This document shows positions 43,741 to 54,335 of a DNA stretch of 64,000 bases, one piece after another (the stretch's first letter is position 1; every line of letters starts with the position of its first letter). The notes beneath the pieces are model-generated. The model was not told the DNA's origin. It searched no databases and was given only the letters and a program-made list of their open reading frames with translations. Made by a program: the position numbers and the translations under genes. The stretch spans positions 1,054,001-1,118,000 of the forward strand of contig OZ244982.1 of the NCBI GenBank assembly GCA_965223115.1. The letters are read 5' to 3'. This DNA is from CBDCUI01 sp965223115 (lineage in GTDB: Bacteria > Pseudomonadota > Gammaproteobacteria > UBA4575).

Positions 43741-45012
43741 ATGAAAATTGATCATTCTCAACGTTATGTCAGTCGACTCACACGAAATACCCTAGCATTA
43801 ATCTTAGCAGGTGGCCGGGGCTCTCGTTTACTTAATCTTACAGAGTGGCGTGCAAAACCTGCCGTACCCTTTGGTGGGAAATTTCGCATTATCGATTTTC
43901 CTTTATCAAATTGTGTAAATTCAGATATCAAACAAATGGCCGTACTTACACAGTATAAGGCGCACTCTTTAATACGACATATTCAAAAAGGCTGGTCTTT
44001 CTTTCGCGGAGAATTCGGTGAATTTGTTGAGCTTTTACCTGCTCAACAAAGACTAGAAGCTTCATGGTACATGGGAACCGCAGATGCAGTATATCAAAAT
44101 ATCGATATTATTCGCACTTTCAAACCCGAATATATTTTGATATTGGCAGGTGATCATGTCTACAAAATGGATTATGGAAGAATGCTTGCACATCATTTAA
44201 TGCACAATGCAGATTTGACAGTGGGTTGCATAGAGGTACCAAGAAATAAGGCCAATGCCTTTGGTGTGATGACTATAGACTCAAATACAAAAATATTAAA
44301 CTTTGATGAAAAGCCAGAAAATCCACAACCTATTCCAGGCAATGAATATGTTGCGCTTGCTTCAATGGGTATTTATGTCTTTAACGCAAAATTTTTAATA
44401 GAACAGTTAATTCGTGATGCTGATACTTCATCATCGAGTCATGATTTTGGTAATGACTTAATCCCTTATGTAGTTGAAAAAAAATATAATGTATACGCTT
44501 ATCCATTTCGAAATGAAGAAACACATAAACATATTTATTGGCGCGACGTTGGAACCATTGATTCATATTATGATGCGAATATCGAGTTGATTGATGTTAC
44601 TCCTGAACTTAATTTATACGATGAGCACTGGCCTATCTGGACCTATCAAGAACAATTACCACCAGCTAAATTTGTTTTCAATGATGATGATCGTCGCGGT
44701 ATGGCAGTCGACTCCATGGTTTCCGGCGGTTGCATTATCTCTGGTGCTAAAATAAATCACTCATTATTGTTTTCAAATGTAAATGTAAAACAGCATACTA
44801 CTGTAAAAGATAGTGTTGTTTTGCCTAATGTGCGCATTGGTGAAAATTGCAAAATCAAAAATGCAATCTTAGATAAATCCTGTGAAATACCAGATAACAC
44901 TACTGTGGGTTATGATTTAAAAAATGATAGAAAAAAGTATTATATCAGCCCTAAAGGTATAATTTTGATCACACCAGATATGCTTGGCCAAGAAGTGCAC
45001 CATGCCCGCTGA
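43741..45012 (+). CDS. glgC: Glucose-1-phosphate adenylyltransferase GlgC
   Basis: This 423-residue enzyme makes ADP-glucose, the donor for GlgA. Marks are LILAGGRGSRLLNLTEWRAKP near residue 20, the allosteric/substrate segment PFGGKFRIIDFPLSNCVNS, WYMGTADAVYQN near 115, AGDHVYKMDYG near 140 and IYWRDVGTIDSYY near 266, followed by a left-handed beta-helix. It starts an operon with the GH57 and malQ genes. Any promoter must lie within glgB or the 27-bp gap. Confidence 0.95.
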   Translation: MKIDHSQRYVSRLTRNTLALILAGGRGSRLLNLTEWRAKPAVPFGGKFRIIDFPLSNCVNSDIKQMAVLTQYKAHSLIRHIQKGWSFFRGEFGEFVELLPAQQRLEASWYMGTADAVYQNIDIIRTFKPEYILILAGDHVYKMDYGRMLAHHLMHNADLTVGCIEVPRNKANAFGVMTIDSNTKILNFDEKPENPQPIPGNEYVALASMGIYVFNAKFLIEQLIRDADTSSSSHDFGNDLIPYVVEKKYNVYAYPFRNEETHKHIYWRDVGTIDSYYDANIELIDVTPELNLYDEHWPIWTYQEQLPPAKFVFNDDDRRGMAVDSMVSGGCIISGAKINHSLLFSNVNVKQHTTVKDSVVLPNVRIGENCKIKNAILDKSCEIPDNTTVGYDLKNDRKKYYISPKGIILITPDMLGQEVHHAR

Positions 45013-46717
45013 AGATACATCCTCATCTAAATTAAAAGTCGTGTTGTATTGGCATATGCATCAACCCGAGTATCGCGACTTACTTACAGGTGTTTATCAG
45101 CAACCATGGACATATTTACATACTATAAAAGACTATATAGACATGGTGATGCATTTAGAATCCGAACCACAAGCACGCGTAGTAATAAACTTTACGCCAA
45201 TATTATTAGAACAGATTGAAGATTATGCATTACAGGTTACAAACTATTTAACACATAAAACCTCCCTACGTGATCCTTTACTAGCATCACTTGTTGACAC
45301 TGAGATATCTAGTGATGAGAAAAAACGTATAGAAATTATTAATTGGTGTGCAAGAGCACATGAAAAACATACCATACAGCGTTTTGCAGAATTTGATCGT
45401 CTAATCAAAATAAGCAACCTGGTTTTAGATAATTCACATGCCGTTGCATACCTTAATGATCAATATTTTTTTGATCTACTTGTATGGTATCACCTGGGCT
45501 GGTTAGCTGAGCATGTGCGTCGTAGTGATGTGCGTGTTAAACGTTTACTAAATAAAAAAAATAATTTTAATTACCAGGACCGTATGGAGCTACTTACTGT
45601 AATTGGTGAATTACTGAGTTCAACAATCCCACGTTATCGAGCCTTAGTTGATTCAGAACAAATCGAACTCTCTACTACACCCTATGCACATCCCATCATG
45701 CCTTTATTAATAGACCAACAATCCGCTTTAGAAGCAATGCCTGACATACAGCTTCCAAAACATGCCAAATATCCAGGCGGTGAAGAACGAACAAAATGGC
45801 ACATTGAAAAAGGCCTCGAAATATTCAAAAAGTATTTCGGATTTACTCCTATAGGCTGTTGGCCGTCTGAGGGAGCGATTAGTACCGCAAGTTGCAAATT
45901 ATTACAAAAACATGGTTTTCACTGGATTGCCAGTGGAGATGGAGTTTTTCGAAATAGTATCAAAAGAGAGTTACAAAAAGATACCAGTAATATTTATTTT
46001 GAACACTTACCAAACAAATTATCTGACCAAAACATAATTTGTTTTTTTAGAGATGATCAAATTTCCGATTTAATTGGATTTGAATATGCGACTTGGCATG
46101 CTGATGATGCTGTTGCTAATTTAGTTCACAATCTTAGAGAAATAAAAGCTCATAATAAAAAACATCCAAATGCTATCATTTCAATTATATTAGACGGTGA
46201 AAATGCTTGGGAACACTACCCAAATAATGGCTACTATTTTTTAAGTGCGCTATATAAGGAGTTATCACAACACCCAGAGTTTGAACTTACTACCTATTCT
46301 GACTACTTAAAAGATAAAAATATAGAAATACAAACGCTTCCAAAAATCGTTGCAGGTAGTTGGGTATATGGAACACTGTCAACCTGGATTGGCGATGAAG
46401 GTAAAAATCGTGGCTGGGATATGCTCTGTGACGCAAAACAATGCTATGACGACGTAACTAGTTCAGAAAGCTTATCTTCAGACACACTTAAGCTAGCAAC
46501 ACAGCAATTAGCTATCTGCGAAGGTTCAGACTGGTTTTGGTGGTTTGGCGATTACAACACTGAAGAGACAGTGAGTGAATTTGAATCTTTGTATCGAAAA
46601 AATCTTTCCAACTTATATAAAATATTAAATCGAACTCCACCAGAATACCTTTCTTTTAGCTTTACATTTGGCAAGGGTACCCCCGAAGGGGGTGGCTCGA
46701 TGCGGAAAAGTGGATAG
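45002..46717 (+). CDS. GH57-family glycoside hydrolase / glucanotransferase
   Basis: This 571-residue cytoplasmic GH57 protein has region 1 VLYWHMHQPEYR at the start, nucleophile region CWPSEGAIS near 285 and acid/base region IILDGENAWEHYP near 390. GH57 includes alpha-amylases and 4-alpha-glucanotransferases; activity cannot be fixed here. ATG 45002 overlaps the glgC end by 11 bases and is preferred to a TTG at 44984. A short hairpin (ACCCCC-GAA-GGGGGT, 46679-46693) sits at the 3' end. Confidence 0.87.
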   Translation: MPAEDTSSSKLKVVLYWHMHQPEYRDLLTGVYQQPWTYLHTIKDYIDMVMHLESEPQARVVINFTPILLEQIEDYALQVTNYLTHKTSLRDPLLASLVDTEISSDEKKRIEIINWCARAHEKHTIQRFAEFDRLIKISNLVLDNSHAVAYLNDQYFFDLLVWYHLGWLAEHVRRSDVRVKRLLNKKNNFNYQDRMELLTVIGELLSSTIPRYRALVDSEQIELSTTPYAHPIMPLLIDQQSALEAMPDIQLPKHAKYPGGEERTKWHIEKGLEIFKKYFGFTPIGCWPSEGAISTASCKLLQKHGFHWIASGDGVFRNSIKRELQKDTSNIYFEHLPNKLSDQNIICFFRDDQISDLIGFEYATWHADDAVANLVHNLREIKAHNKKHPNAIISIILDGENAWEHYPNNGYYFLSALYKELSQHPEFELTTYSDYLKDKNIEIQTLPKIVAGSWVYGTLSTWIGDEGKNRGWDMLCDAKQCYDDVTSSESLSSDTLKLATQQLAICEGSDWFWWFGDYNTEETVSEFESLYRKNLSNLYKILNRTPPEYLSFSFTFGKGTPEGGGSMRKSG

Positions 46718-46722
46718 CTAAG

Positions 46723-48198
46723 TTGACTTCCAGCTCATTGTTTTCAAAACGCCGAGCAGGTATTTTATGTCACATTACTTCTATACCAAATACATCTAAG
46801 TATGGGGACTTTGGCAAGAACACTTATAAGTTTGTAGATTTTTTATCATCTTCTGGATTTACCGTGTGGCAAGTCTTACCTATGGGCCCTACTCATCCAG
46901 ATCTCTGTCCATATCAATCACTCTCAGCACATGCAGGTAATCCGCAATTAATTAATCTTCAGTGGTTATTTAATAAAGGATGGTTAAGGAAAAATTTACT
47001 AAATAAAAATGAAGACAATGCTCAAGACCATCATTTACAGTGCTTGTATAGCGCTTATTTGGAATTCTGTGAAAAAGCGACAAAAGATGAGAATCTACAG
47101 TTTCAAAAATTTAAAATTAATCACAACTTTTGGCTAAAAGAATATGCTGAATATATGGTGCTACGAGACCATTTTAAAGAACTACCGTGGACAAAATGGC
47201 CACAAGCTTACCGTGATCGTAATGATTCTGAATTACATTTATTCAATGAAAACAATAGTACAGCTATAGAGGTAATAAAATTTCAGCAATACATATTTTT
47301 TAGTCAATGGAGCGAACTAAAACAATATGCAAACAGTAAAGGTATCTCAATTATTGGCGACATCCCTATTTTCGTAGCGCACGATAGCGCTGAAGTTTGG
47401 GCAAACAGAAAATATTTTACTTTAGACTCAGCTGGACATCCTACCTTTGTTGCTGGTGTACCACCAGATTACTTTTCACCAACAGGACAGCGTTGGGGTA
47501 ATCCACATTATCGATGGCAGGAACTTGAAACAGATAATTTTAGCTGGTGGATCAATCGTATTTACACTCAAGCAGAATTATATGATGCAATCCGTATTGA
47601 TCATTTTCGTGGTCTCAGTAAATACTGGGAAATCCCTGCTAATGAAGAAACTGCAATAAATGGACGTTGGGTGACAGCACCCGGCAAGCAACTTTTACTA
47701 GCGTTAACTCAAAAGTTTCCCAATATATTTTTAATTGCTGAAGATCTTGGAACCATTACACCTGATGTAATTGAATTACGTGATGAATTCGCACTTCCTG
47801 GTATGAACATATTACAGTTTGCATTTGATGGCAGCGCTGAAAATCCATACTTACCTAAAAATCATAAAAAAAATAGTATTACATATACCGGTACACATGA
47901 TAATGATGCTACCGTATCTTGGTATGAATCTTTATTTGAAGAAACACAAGAATATATTAAAAAGTGCATCAACCATGAAACTGAAAATATGCCATGGCCA
48001 ATGATTTATTCAGCACTAAGCTCTGTTTCGAATCTTACAATTATTCCTATGCAAGATTTGTTAGGCCTAGGTTATGGTAGTCGTATGAATACTCCTGGCA
48101 CTGTCGAAGGAAACTGGAAATGGCAATTTGCATGGAATCAAGTTGAAAGCGGATTATCAGAGAAATTAAAGAAATTACTTAAGAAATACGATAGATAG
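46723..48198 (+). CDS. malQ: 4-alpha-glucanotransferase MalQ
   Basis: This 491-residue GH77 disproportionating enzyme starts with the typical RRAGILCHITSIPNTSKYGDFG and has ISIIGDIPIFVAHDSAEVWAN near 208, YDAIRIDHFRGLSKYWEIP near 290, FLIAEDLGTITPDV near 335 and TGTHDNDATVSWY near 390. The start is TTG 46723, five bases after the stop of the GH57 gene; no ATG fits. It converges on the first glucan phosphorylase gene, with a 26-bp gap. Confidence 0.95.
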   Translation: MTSSSLFSKRRAGILCHITSIPNTSKYGDFGKNTYKFVDFLSSSGFTVWQVLPMGPTHPDLCPYQSLSAHAGNPQLINLQWLFNKGWLRKNLLNKNEDNAQDHHLQCLYSAYLEFCEKATKDENLQFQKFKINHNFWLKEYAEYMVLRDHFKELPWTKWPQAYRDRNDSELHLFNENNSTAIEVIKFQQYIFFSQWSELKQYANSKGISIIGDIPIFVAHDSAEVWANRKYFTLDSAGHPTFVAGVPPDYFSPTGQRWGNPHYRWQELETDNFSWWINRIYTQAELYDAIRIDHFRGLSKYWEIPANEETAINGRWVTAPGKQLLLALTQKFPNIFLIAEDLGTITPDVIELRDEFALPGMNILQFAFDGSAENPYLPKNHKKNSITYTGTHDNDATVSWYESLFEETQEYIKKCINHETENMPWPMIYSALSSVSNLTIIPMQDLLGLGYGSRMNTPGTVEGNWKWQFAWNQVESGLSEKLKKLLKKYDR

Positions 48199-48224
48199 TT
48201 AAAATACCAAAACGTAAATCACTC

Positions 48225-50777
48225 TTACACCCAAGCCATATAACCTAATTCAAATGGATGACATAAATGTTCGTGGTGTGGATACATCCGTATTTTCATA
48301 TACTGCATACCTGAAACATCAGGACTAATTATTAATTTAAAAGTTTGCTCATTAGCTAGCATTGGCCCATCAGGTGAAAATTTATATGTATTGTATTTTT
48401 CAAACATATTGTGTGTATCTACATCGCTCATTACACACTCAACAATTACATCATTACTTGATAGACCATTTAACTTTGCTTGGACTTTTATTGAAAAATC
48501 TTGTCCTTGTATAACAGCTTTAGGTTTTTCAGATATACATTGAATACTGACACCAGGCCATGCTTTTTTAACTTTTGACTTCCATTGACTCAATGCTACC
48601 GCGACTTCATTATTGTTTTCACCAATTGTTTTAGACTTATCTCGTGCTGGCAAATAATAGTTATGCACATAATCTGATAACATTCGTTGAGCATTATAAT
48701 TAGGAATAATTGATTTCATGGATTCCTTTGCTAACTCCACCCATGAAGCAGAATAACCTTGACCACCTCTTTCAAAATATTGTGGAATTACATCATTTTC
48801 TAATAGCTCAAAAAGATCGTTAGCTTCTTGTTGATTACGATATTCATGATCAAATTCAGCGCCATGAGGAGTAATTGCCCAACCATTTTTACCATTATAA
48901 CCTTCATTCCACCAGCCATCCAAAATACTAAGATTCAACACTCCATTCATTCCAGCTTTTTGGCCTGATGTACCACTTGCCTCCAAAGGATATTCAGGAG
49001 TATTTATCCATACATCTACCCCTGCCACTAAACGTCGTGCCAACACCATGTCATAATTTTCTATTTGTAGTATTTTGCCTTGGAATTCTGGCCGTTGAGT
49101 AAACTCATGTATCATTTTTACTAACTCACGACCTGGTGCATCATCGGGATGGGCTTTACCTGCAAAGATAAGGAGTGTTGGTTTTTCTGGGTTATTAAGT
49201 AACTTTGCTAAACGTTCTAAATCATAGAAAAGTAAATTTGCTCTTTTATATGTTGCAAATCTACGTGCAAATCCTAAAACTAAAATATCTGCATCATGGC
49301 GACTGATTAAATGTGTAATTCGATTGATTGTGGACTGACTGCGCCCATTTCTTTTACATTGCTTAACGATACGCTGATAAACTTCAGATAATAGTGTAGT
49401 TTTTAGCTCACGTCGCAAACTCCAAAAACGATGTGAAGGAATATTGTCTAAACAATCCCAAAATTCTTTTTTATTAAGCTCGCTACGCCATTCACCAAAT
49501 CGCATATCAAACAAGTTTACCCATTCTCTAGCCAAGAAAGTTGATATATGTATACCATTCGTAACATAACCAATGGGATTCTCTTTATAAAAAATCTGCG
49601 GCCATACATGGGATTCCATTTTAGAGGCTACCTCATGGTGAATTTTACTAACTCCATTATGAAATCGTGAACAACGCAACGCCAAAGTAGTCATATTAAA
49701 GCCATTATTATTAGCACCGTCTCCAAGCTTTATAAATGAGTCAAAATCAACACCGAGCTCTTTAACGTATTGACTGAAAAAAGAATGCACTAGTTCCTGT
49801 TTAAATATATCGTGCCCTGCAGGTACGGGAGTATGTGTTGTAAATATGACATTACTCGCATTAAGTTCCAGCGCACTATCAAAATCCAAACCTGATGCAA
49901 TATTTTCACGACAGCGTTCCAATACTGAAAATGCAGCATGTCCTTCATTAATATGCCAAATTGTGGGGATTAAATTCAATGCGTGCAATGCTCTAACACC
50001 ACCAATACCGAGTACTATTTCTTGAAGAATACGAATTTCGTTTCCACCTGTGTAAAGTTGGTGCGTGATTTCGCGTTCAGGTGCATCGTTTTCTGGAATA
50101 TCACTATCTAAAAAATATAATTTTATATTACCGGCAACTGCCTCCCAGACCTTTAATGTAATTTTTCTATTTGGTAGTTCAATTTTTACATATAGTTCAT
50201 CACCATTAGGGTTATGAGAAGGCTTTATAGGTAAATACTCAAATTCTGTTGGATGATAGTGGGCTATTTGACCCCCATAATTATTAATCTCTTGATTAAA
50301 GTAACCTTGGCGATATAGTAGTCCAACACCTATAAATGGTATTGCCATATCGCTAGCTGCTTTACATAAATCCCCTGCTAAAATTCCTAAGCCACCCGAA
50401 TATATTGGAAAACTTTCATGAAACCCAAATTCCAAACATAAATAAGCAATCAAATCTTTTTCTGCATCCAGTTTACTAGCAAAACCTGAATACATATCCA
50501 AGTTTTTATAGGCGTTATAACTTGATAACACACGGGAGTAATCTTCCATGTAATTGTTATCATTAGCCGCTTCATCCAACTTTTGTTGTGCGACACGTCG
50601 TAGAAATAACTTAGGATTATGGTTACATTTATCCCACAAACTTCCGTCTAGTCTTCTAAATAATATACGTGTCTCTGCGTTCCAACTGTAATACAAATCA
50701 TTGGCAAGCTGTTCGAGTTTCTCTAATTCAACTGGAATTTTAGGTTGAAATTCTATTTTGAAAAGTTTATTTGTCAT
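48225..50777 (-). CDS. glgP: Alpha-glucan phosphorylase, long type
   Basis: This GT35 phosphorylase of about 850 residues releases glucose 1-phosphate from glycogen with PLP. Marks are EFGFHESFPIYSGGLGILAGD near 115, WHINEGHAAFSVLE near 280, FARRFATYKRANLL near 495, and the PLP lysine in EASGTSGQKAGMNG near 605. It belongs to the archaeal/Thermotoga-like alpha-glucan phosphorylase type with a C-terminal extension, not the E. coli GlgP type. ATG 50777 is preferred to a TTG 18 bases upstream. A second, shorter relative lies next to it. Confidence 0.9.
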   Translation of the reverse strand: MTNKLFKIEFQPKIPVELEKLEQLANDLYYSWNAETRILFRRLDGSLWDKCNHNPKLFLRRVAQQKLDEAANDNNYMEDYSRVLSSYNAYKNLDMYSGFASKLDAEKDLIAYLCLEFGFHESFPIYSGGLGILAGDLCKAASDMAIPFIGVGLLYRQGYFNQEINNYGGQIAHYHPTEFEYLPIKPSHNPNGDELYVKIELPNRKITLKVWEAVAGNIKLYFLDSDIPENDAPEREITHQLYTGGNEIRILQEIVLGIGGVRALHALNLIPTIWHINEGHAAFSVLERCRENIASGLDFDSALELNASNVIFTTHTPVPAGHDIFKQELVHSFFSQYVKELGVDFDSFIKLGDGANNNGFNMTTLALRCSRFHNGVSKIHHEVASKMESHVWPQIFYKENPIGYVTNGIHISTFLAREWVNLFDMRFGEWRSELNKKEFWDCLDNIPSHRFWSLRRELKTTLLSEVYQRIVKQCKRNGRSQSTINRITHLISRHDADILVLGFARRFATYKRANLLFYDLERLAKLLNNPEKPTLLIFAGKAHPDDAPGRELVKMIHEFTQRPEFQGKILQIENYDMVLARRLVAGVDVWINTPEYPLEASGTSGQKAGMNGVLNLSILDGWWNEGYNGKNGWAITPHGAEFDHEYRNQQEANDLFELLENDVIPQYFERGGQGYSASWVELAKESMKSIIPNYNAQRMLSDYVHNYYLPARDKSKTIGENNNEVAVALSQWKSKVKKAWPGVSIQCISEKPKAVIQGQDFSIKVQAKLNGLSSNDVIVECVMSDVDTHNMFEKYNTYKFSPDGPMLANEQTFKLIISPDVSGMQYMKIRMYPHHEHLCHPFELGYMAWV

Positions 50778-50837
50778 ATAACTAGTTGGCGTCAACGTGC
50801 TTTTGAAAGATATAGTAAGCCTAATTTATTTATATTA

Positions 50838-52526
50838 CTAACGTAGATATGCTTCCGCTGCATAACGCCTCATCATGGCGTGGCTGTTGAAACGTGTATT
50901 TTTACCCATCACATTTTTCATAATTTGAACCCAGCTAGAACGGTCTTCGTAATAAATTGGAAGAACAATTTGTTCTAACTTATTGTACAAGCCCAATGCA
51001 TCACGTAGATTTGTGTCAGTTGTATCTATAGCCCAACCTGTAACGCCTTCAATATGCCCTTCTAGCCACCAACCGTCTAATACACTGAAGTGAGGCACCC
51101 CATTAAAGGCGGCTTTAATGCCGCTTGTGCCCGACGCTTCCATTGGAGGCATTGGAGTATTGAGCCAAACATCAACACCTGAGGTTAAATATTGTGCGAT
51201 TCGCATATCATAATTTTCAATGTAAACAATACGAACAGATTCTGATAGAAAATTAATATTTTTATGCAATTGCTGAATTATCTGCTTGCCTTGCACATCA
51301 GAAGGATGTGCTTTTCCTGCAAAAATAATTTGCAATGGAAAACGCTTACTAATACTTTTTATACACTCGATGTCTGCAAATAATAAATCAGGTCGTTTAT
51401 AACTCGTCATTCGCCTGGCAAAACCTAAGATACAAACATCTAAATCGAGCCCAACATTTGTTTCTTCCACAATGAATGTAATCAGCTCTTGTTTAGCTTC
51501 TTGATGTGCATTCCAGATTTCTTGCTCAGGAATTTGGTCTGCTCGAATTAGCACTGATGGCTGGTGTAACCATTCTGGAAGATAACGATCATAAAGCTTT
51601 GCAAAATGAGTTGATGTCCAAGTCCTCGGATGAACTCCATTAGTGATTGCATTAACTTGGTATTGTGGAAATTGTTGGCGAGCCACTTGCGCATGCTTTG
51701 GGCTTACGCCATTGATGCGACCACTAAGACTTAATGCTAGTTGAGTCATGTTTAATTCATCCATACCTGCTAATATTTTAAGCTCATCAATCTCTATATA
51801 ATCTCCAAGCACTTTTTGTACCATTTCGTAGGAAAATCTATCATGACCTGATTCTACGGGTGTATGGGTAGTAAACACACATTGTTTTTTGACTCGCCCA
51901 ATATCAAATTTACATTCACCTGGACCCACCATTTCCTTTGGTTGTCGATGTCGACGTAATATTTCTAATGCTAATAAAGCAGAATGCCCTTCATTCATAT
52001 GGAAAGTATGTGCATCAAATCCTAATGCACCCAATAAACGTATCCCGCCAATGCCTAACACTGCTTCTTGTTGCAATCGATAACTATTATCACCACCATA
52101 CAAAACATTTGTTATTTTTCGATCTTGTGGATCATTTTCAATAACATCTGTATCTAGAAGTAAAATAGGAATTTCATAACCTGAAATACCAGACAATATA
52201 TACAACCAAGGTCGTATCCAAACTTCACGCTGTTCAATCGTTATGGCAACTTTTGCTCTCAGTGGTTGTGCCCAATCATCAGGACTCCATGGGTCTGGTT
52301 TCTCAATCTGATTTCCATATTCATCAATTTTTTGTAATAGATATCCAGAGCGTGAAATTAAGGTAACAATTACCAGAGGTATTTCCAAATCAGCTGCAGA
52401 ACGTGCAGTATCTCCAGCAAGAACTCCTAAACCACCACTATAAGTATGAATTTCAGGACGTAGCGCTACCTCCATACTAAAATATGCCACTCGTGGTGAA
52501 TATATAAATCTATCTAATGGGTTCAC
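50838..52526 (-). CDS. glgP: Alpha-glucan phosphorylase, short type
   Basis: This second GT35 enzyme has 562 residues. It has HTYSGGLGVLAGDTARSAADL near 27, FHMNEGHSALLALE near 175, FARRMTSYKRPDLLFA near 368 and the PLP lysine in EASGTSGIKAAFNG near 465. It lacks the N- and C-terminal parts of the neighbour (about 290 residues less). It starts at GTG and ends 60 bp before the long-type gene, so the two are probably co-transcribed. They may act on different chain lengths. Confidence 0.9.
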   Translation of the reverse strand: MNPLDRFIYSPRVAYFSMEVALRPEIHTYSGGLGVLAGDTARSAADLEIPLVIVTLISRSGYLLQKIDEYGNQIEKPDPWSPDDWAQPLRAKVAITIEQREVWIRPWLYILSGISGYEIPILLLDTDVIENDPQDRKITNVLYGGDNSYRLQQEAVLGIGGIRLLGALGFDAHTFHMNEGHSALLALEILRRHRQPKEMVGPGECKFDIGRVKKQCVFTTHTPVESGHDRFSYEMVQKVLGDYIEIDELKILAGMDELNMTQLALSLSGRINGVSPKHAQVARQQFPQYQVNAITNGVHPRTWTSTHFAKLYDRYLPEWLHQPSVLIRADQIPEQEIWNAHQEAKQELITFIVEETNVGLDLDVCILGFARRMTSYKRPDLLFADIECIKSISKRFPLQIIFAGKAHPSDVQGKQIIQQLHKNINFLSESVRIVYIENYDMRIAQYLTSGVDVWLNTPMPPMEASGTSGIKAAFNGVPHFSVLDGWWLEGHIEGVTGWAIDTTDTNLRDALGLYNKLEQIVLPIYYEDRSSWVQIMKNVMGKNTRFNSHAMMRRYAAEAYLR

Positions 52527-52972
52527 ATTTATTTAGAAATATTTATTTACACAATTGGCATATCATTATTTGCATGAAGTTTTTAACACGTAGAGCATTC
52601 CAATACCCCCTAAAACAGACTGCATTTATATTCGATAGACTAATACACTTTGTTTTAGCTCTCGATACGATTTTCCCACTACAGTGATTTTCCAGCCTGC
52701 TTTTGCAGCATCGTTTACAGATAATTATTCAAACTAGAAATATACTTTTAATGATTCAGTTCAAAATATGTTTAGATATAAGTCTCGTAAAAATATTTGG
52801 AACTCAAATAGAACATTTCATACCATACAATGATAAGCCACCTCCAAAACCTTGGAAATTTGAGTAAAGGCTAACCTCGTTTACCATCTACCATGTTGAG
52901 ATAGGTCAAATAAAACCTGCTCCTGTCTATATATTCTTAACCTTAAGAACATATTAGCCATAAGATCATTCA
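52527..52972. other. Divergent control region
   Basis: This 446-bp AT-rich region separates the short phosphorylase gene and glk. Apart from the FNR-like site at 52896 I see no gene, repeat or RNA in it. Confidence 0.5.
52896..52909. promoter_or_regulatory. Weak FNR/ANR-like box before glk
   Basis: TTGAG-ATAG-GTCAA has two symmetric mismatches. It lies 64 bp before the glk ATG, the same distance as the perfect box before 33252. Confidence 0.4.
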
Positions 52973-53965
52973 ATGCTTACTCTTGCAGGAGATATAGGCG
53001 GAACAAATACCTCACTATTACTTAGCGAGCATTCAAATTCCGATATTCAAACAATTTACAAATACATTTATTCAAGCAAAGATTATTCTGATTTTTATTT
53101 TATGCTTGAAGACTTTTTACAAAAATGTTCTAAGCTAAAATCACCAATAAATGCCGCTTGTTTTGCGATTGCAGGCCCAGTTCAGAGTAACAAAGTCCAT
53201 GTAACAAATTTACCTTGGATAATTAAGGAACGTGAAATTCTAAGACGCTTCAATATTAGAACTGTAAAGTTAATTAACGATTTTCAAGCAGTTGGGCATA
53301 GTCTTGCTAGTCTAGATGAAAAAGACTTTAAAACTTTACAACCAGGTAAACCAGACGTCGGAGGTCCAAAATTACTCGTCGGTGCAGGGACAGGTTTAGG
53401 CATAGGAATAATAGTTTCAAATCAAACTGATATAAAAATCTTGCCTTCTGAAGGTGGTAATACTGACTTTGCACCCCGCAATGATTTGGATATTGAACTG
53501 TTACAATTTTTAATGCAACACAAAAAGAGAATTGTTTGCGAAGAAATCCTTTCTGGTAATGGCTTAATAAGGATATACGATTTTATCAAAGCGAAAGGCT
53601 TGGCCGAAGAAACACCTGAATTACATAGTAGATTAAAATCAAATGATTCAGCCGCCGAAATAAGTACTTACGGCCTATCAGGCAAAGACCCCCTTGCTGA
53701 ATTAACATTACATTATTTTACTCAAATTTATGGAGCACAAGCCAGTAATTTTGCATTAACTATACTTGCAACTGGTGGTGTATATATTGCAGGCGGCATA
53801 GCACCCAAAATTATTAACAAGTTAAAAGATGGTACTTTCATAGATTCATTCAATGACAACCCAAAAATGAAAGTAATTTTAAGAAACATACCAGTACATG
53901 TAATCTTAAATACAGCTGTAGGTTTAAATGGTGCTAGATCTATAGCGAGCACCTTATTGAAATAG
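52973..53965 (+). CDS. glk: Glucokinase
   Basis: This 330-residue glucokinase of the Glk family phosphorylates glucose with ATP. The phosphate-1 loop is LAGDIGGTNTSLLL at the N-terminus. CFAIAGPVQSNKVHVTNLPW near 65 and LINDFQAVGHSLASL near 105 carry the catalytic Asp region. GAGTGLGIGII near 140, PSEGGNTDFAP near 160 and GGVYIAGGIAPKI near 265 complete the fold. It would recapture glucose freed by the debranching and MalQ enzymes next to it. Confidence 0.93.
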   Translation: MLTLAGDIGGTNTSLLLSEHSNSDIQTIYKYIYSSKDYSDFYFMLEDFLQKCSKLKSPINAACFAIAGPVQSNKVHVTNLPWIIKEREILRRFNIRTVKLINDFQAVGHSLASLDEKDFKTLQPGKPDVGGPKLLVGAGTGLGIGIIVSNQTDIKILPSEGGNTDFAPRNDLDIELLQFLMQHKKRIVCEEILSGNGLIRIYDFIKAKGLAEETPELHSRLKSNDSAAEISTYGLSGKDPLAELTLHYFTQIYGAQASNFALTILATGGVYIAGGIAPKIINKLKDGTFIDSFNDNPKMKVILRNIPVHVILNTAVGLNGARSIASTLLK

Positions 53966-54032
53966 TTTTTATTACTTAAATATCTGATCTACATATCGTA
54001 TCAATAATTATCAAATTCGAATTAATAGTGTA

Positions 54033-54046
54033 TTGACACATATCAA
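54033..54046. promoter_or_regulatory. FNR/ANR-like box before the second DUF2934 gene
   Basis: TTGAC-ACAT-ATCAA has one mismatch to the FNR consensus and lies 65 bp before ATG 54111. Confidence 0.6.
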
Positions 54047-54110
54047 TACATGGGCAAATGAATTGATACATTGTCTAAAAACATAGAAACAAGTAAAACT
54101 GGAGGATTCT

Positions 54111-54335
54111 ATGCCAAGCATAGTAAAAGAGAAAAAAACATCACAAAAGAAGAAGCAAATTCTAACTGTTAAATCAAAAAAAGATAGTCCGTTTAAATCT
54201 GATCAAGATTATCAAGAAATGATTGCAGAAGCGGCTTACTATAAAGCGGAACAGCGAGGTTTTGTACCTGGTTTTGAAGAGGAAGATTGGTTAGAGGCAG
54301 AAAATGAGATTATGTCTATGCTAAATCTACATTGA
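54111..54335 (+). CDS. DUF2934 protein, copy 2
   Basis: The 74 residues comprise a Lys-rich N-terminal third and a DUF2934 domain: YQEMIAEAAYYKAEQRGF and EEDWLEAENEIMSML. It parallels copy 1 at 29834-30076 in layout and in having an FNR-like box at 60-65 bp. GGAGG lies six bases before the ATG. Function is unknown; shared control suggests a role in the same stress state. Confidence 0.8.
   Translation: MPSIVKEKKTSQKKKQILTVKSKKDSPFKSDQDYQEMIAEAAYYKAEQRGFVPGFEEEDWLEAENEIMSMLNLH

Noticed and set aside
46679..46693. Hairpin ACCCCC-GAA-GGGGGT as a terminator between the GH57 gene and malQ
   Set aside because: It lies inside the coding end of the GH57 gene, has no T tract and malQ follows after five bases, so termination here is unlikely.
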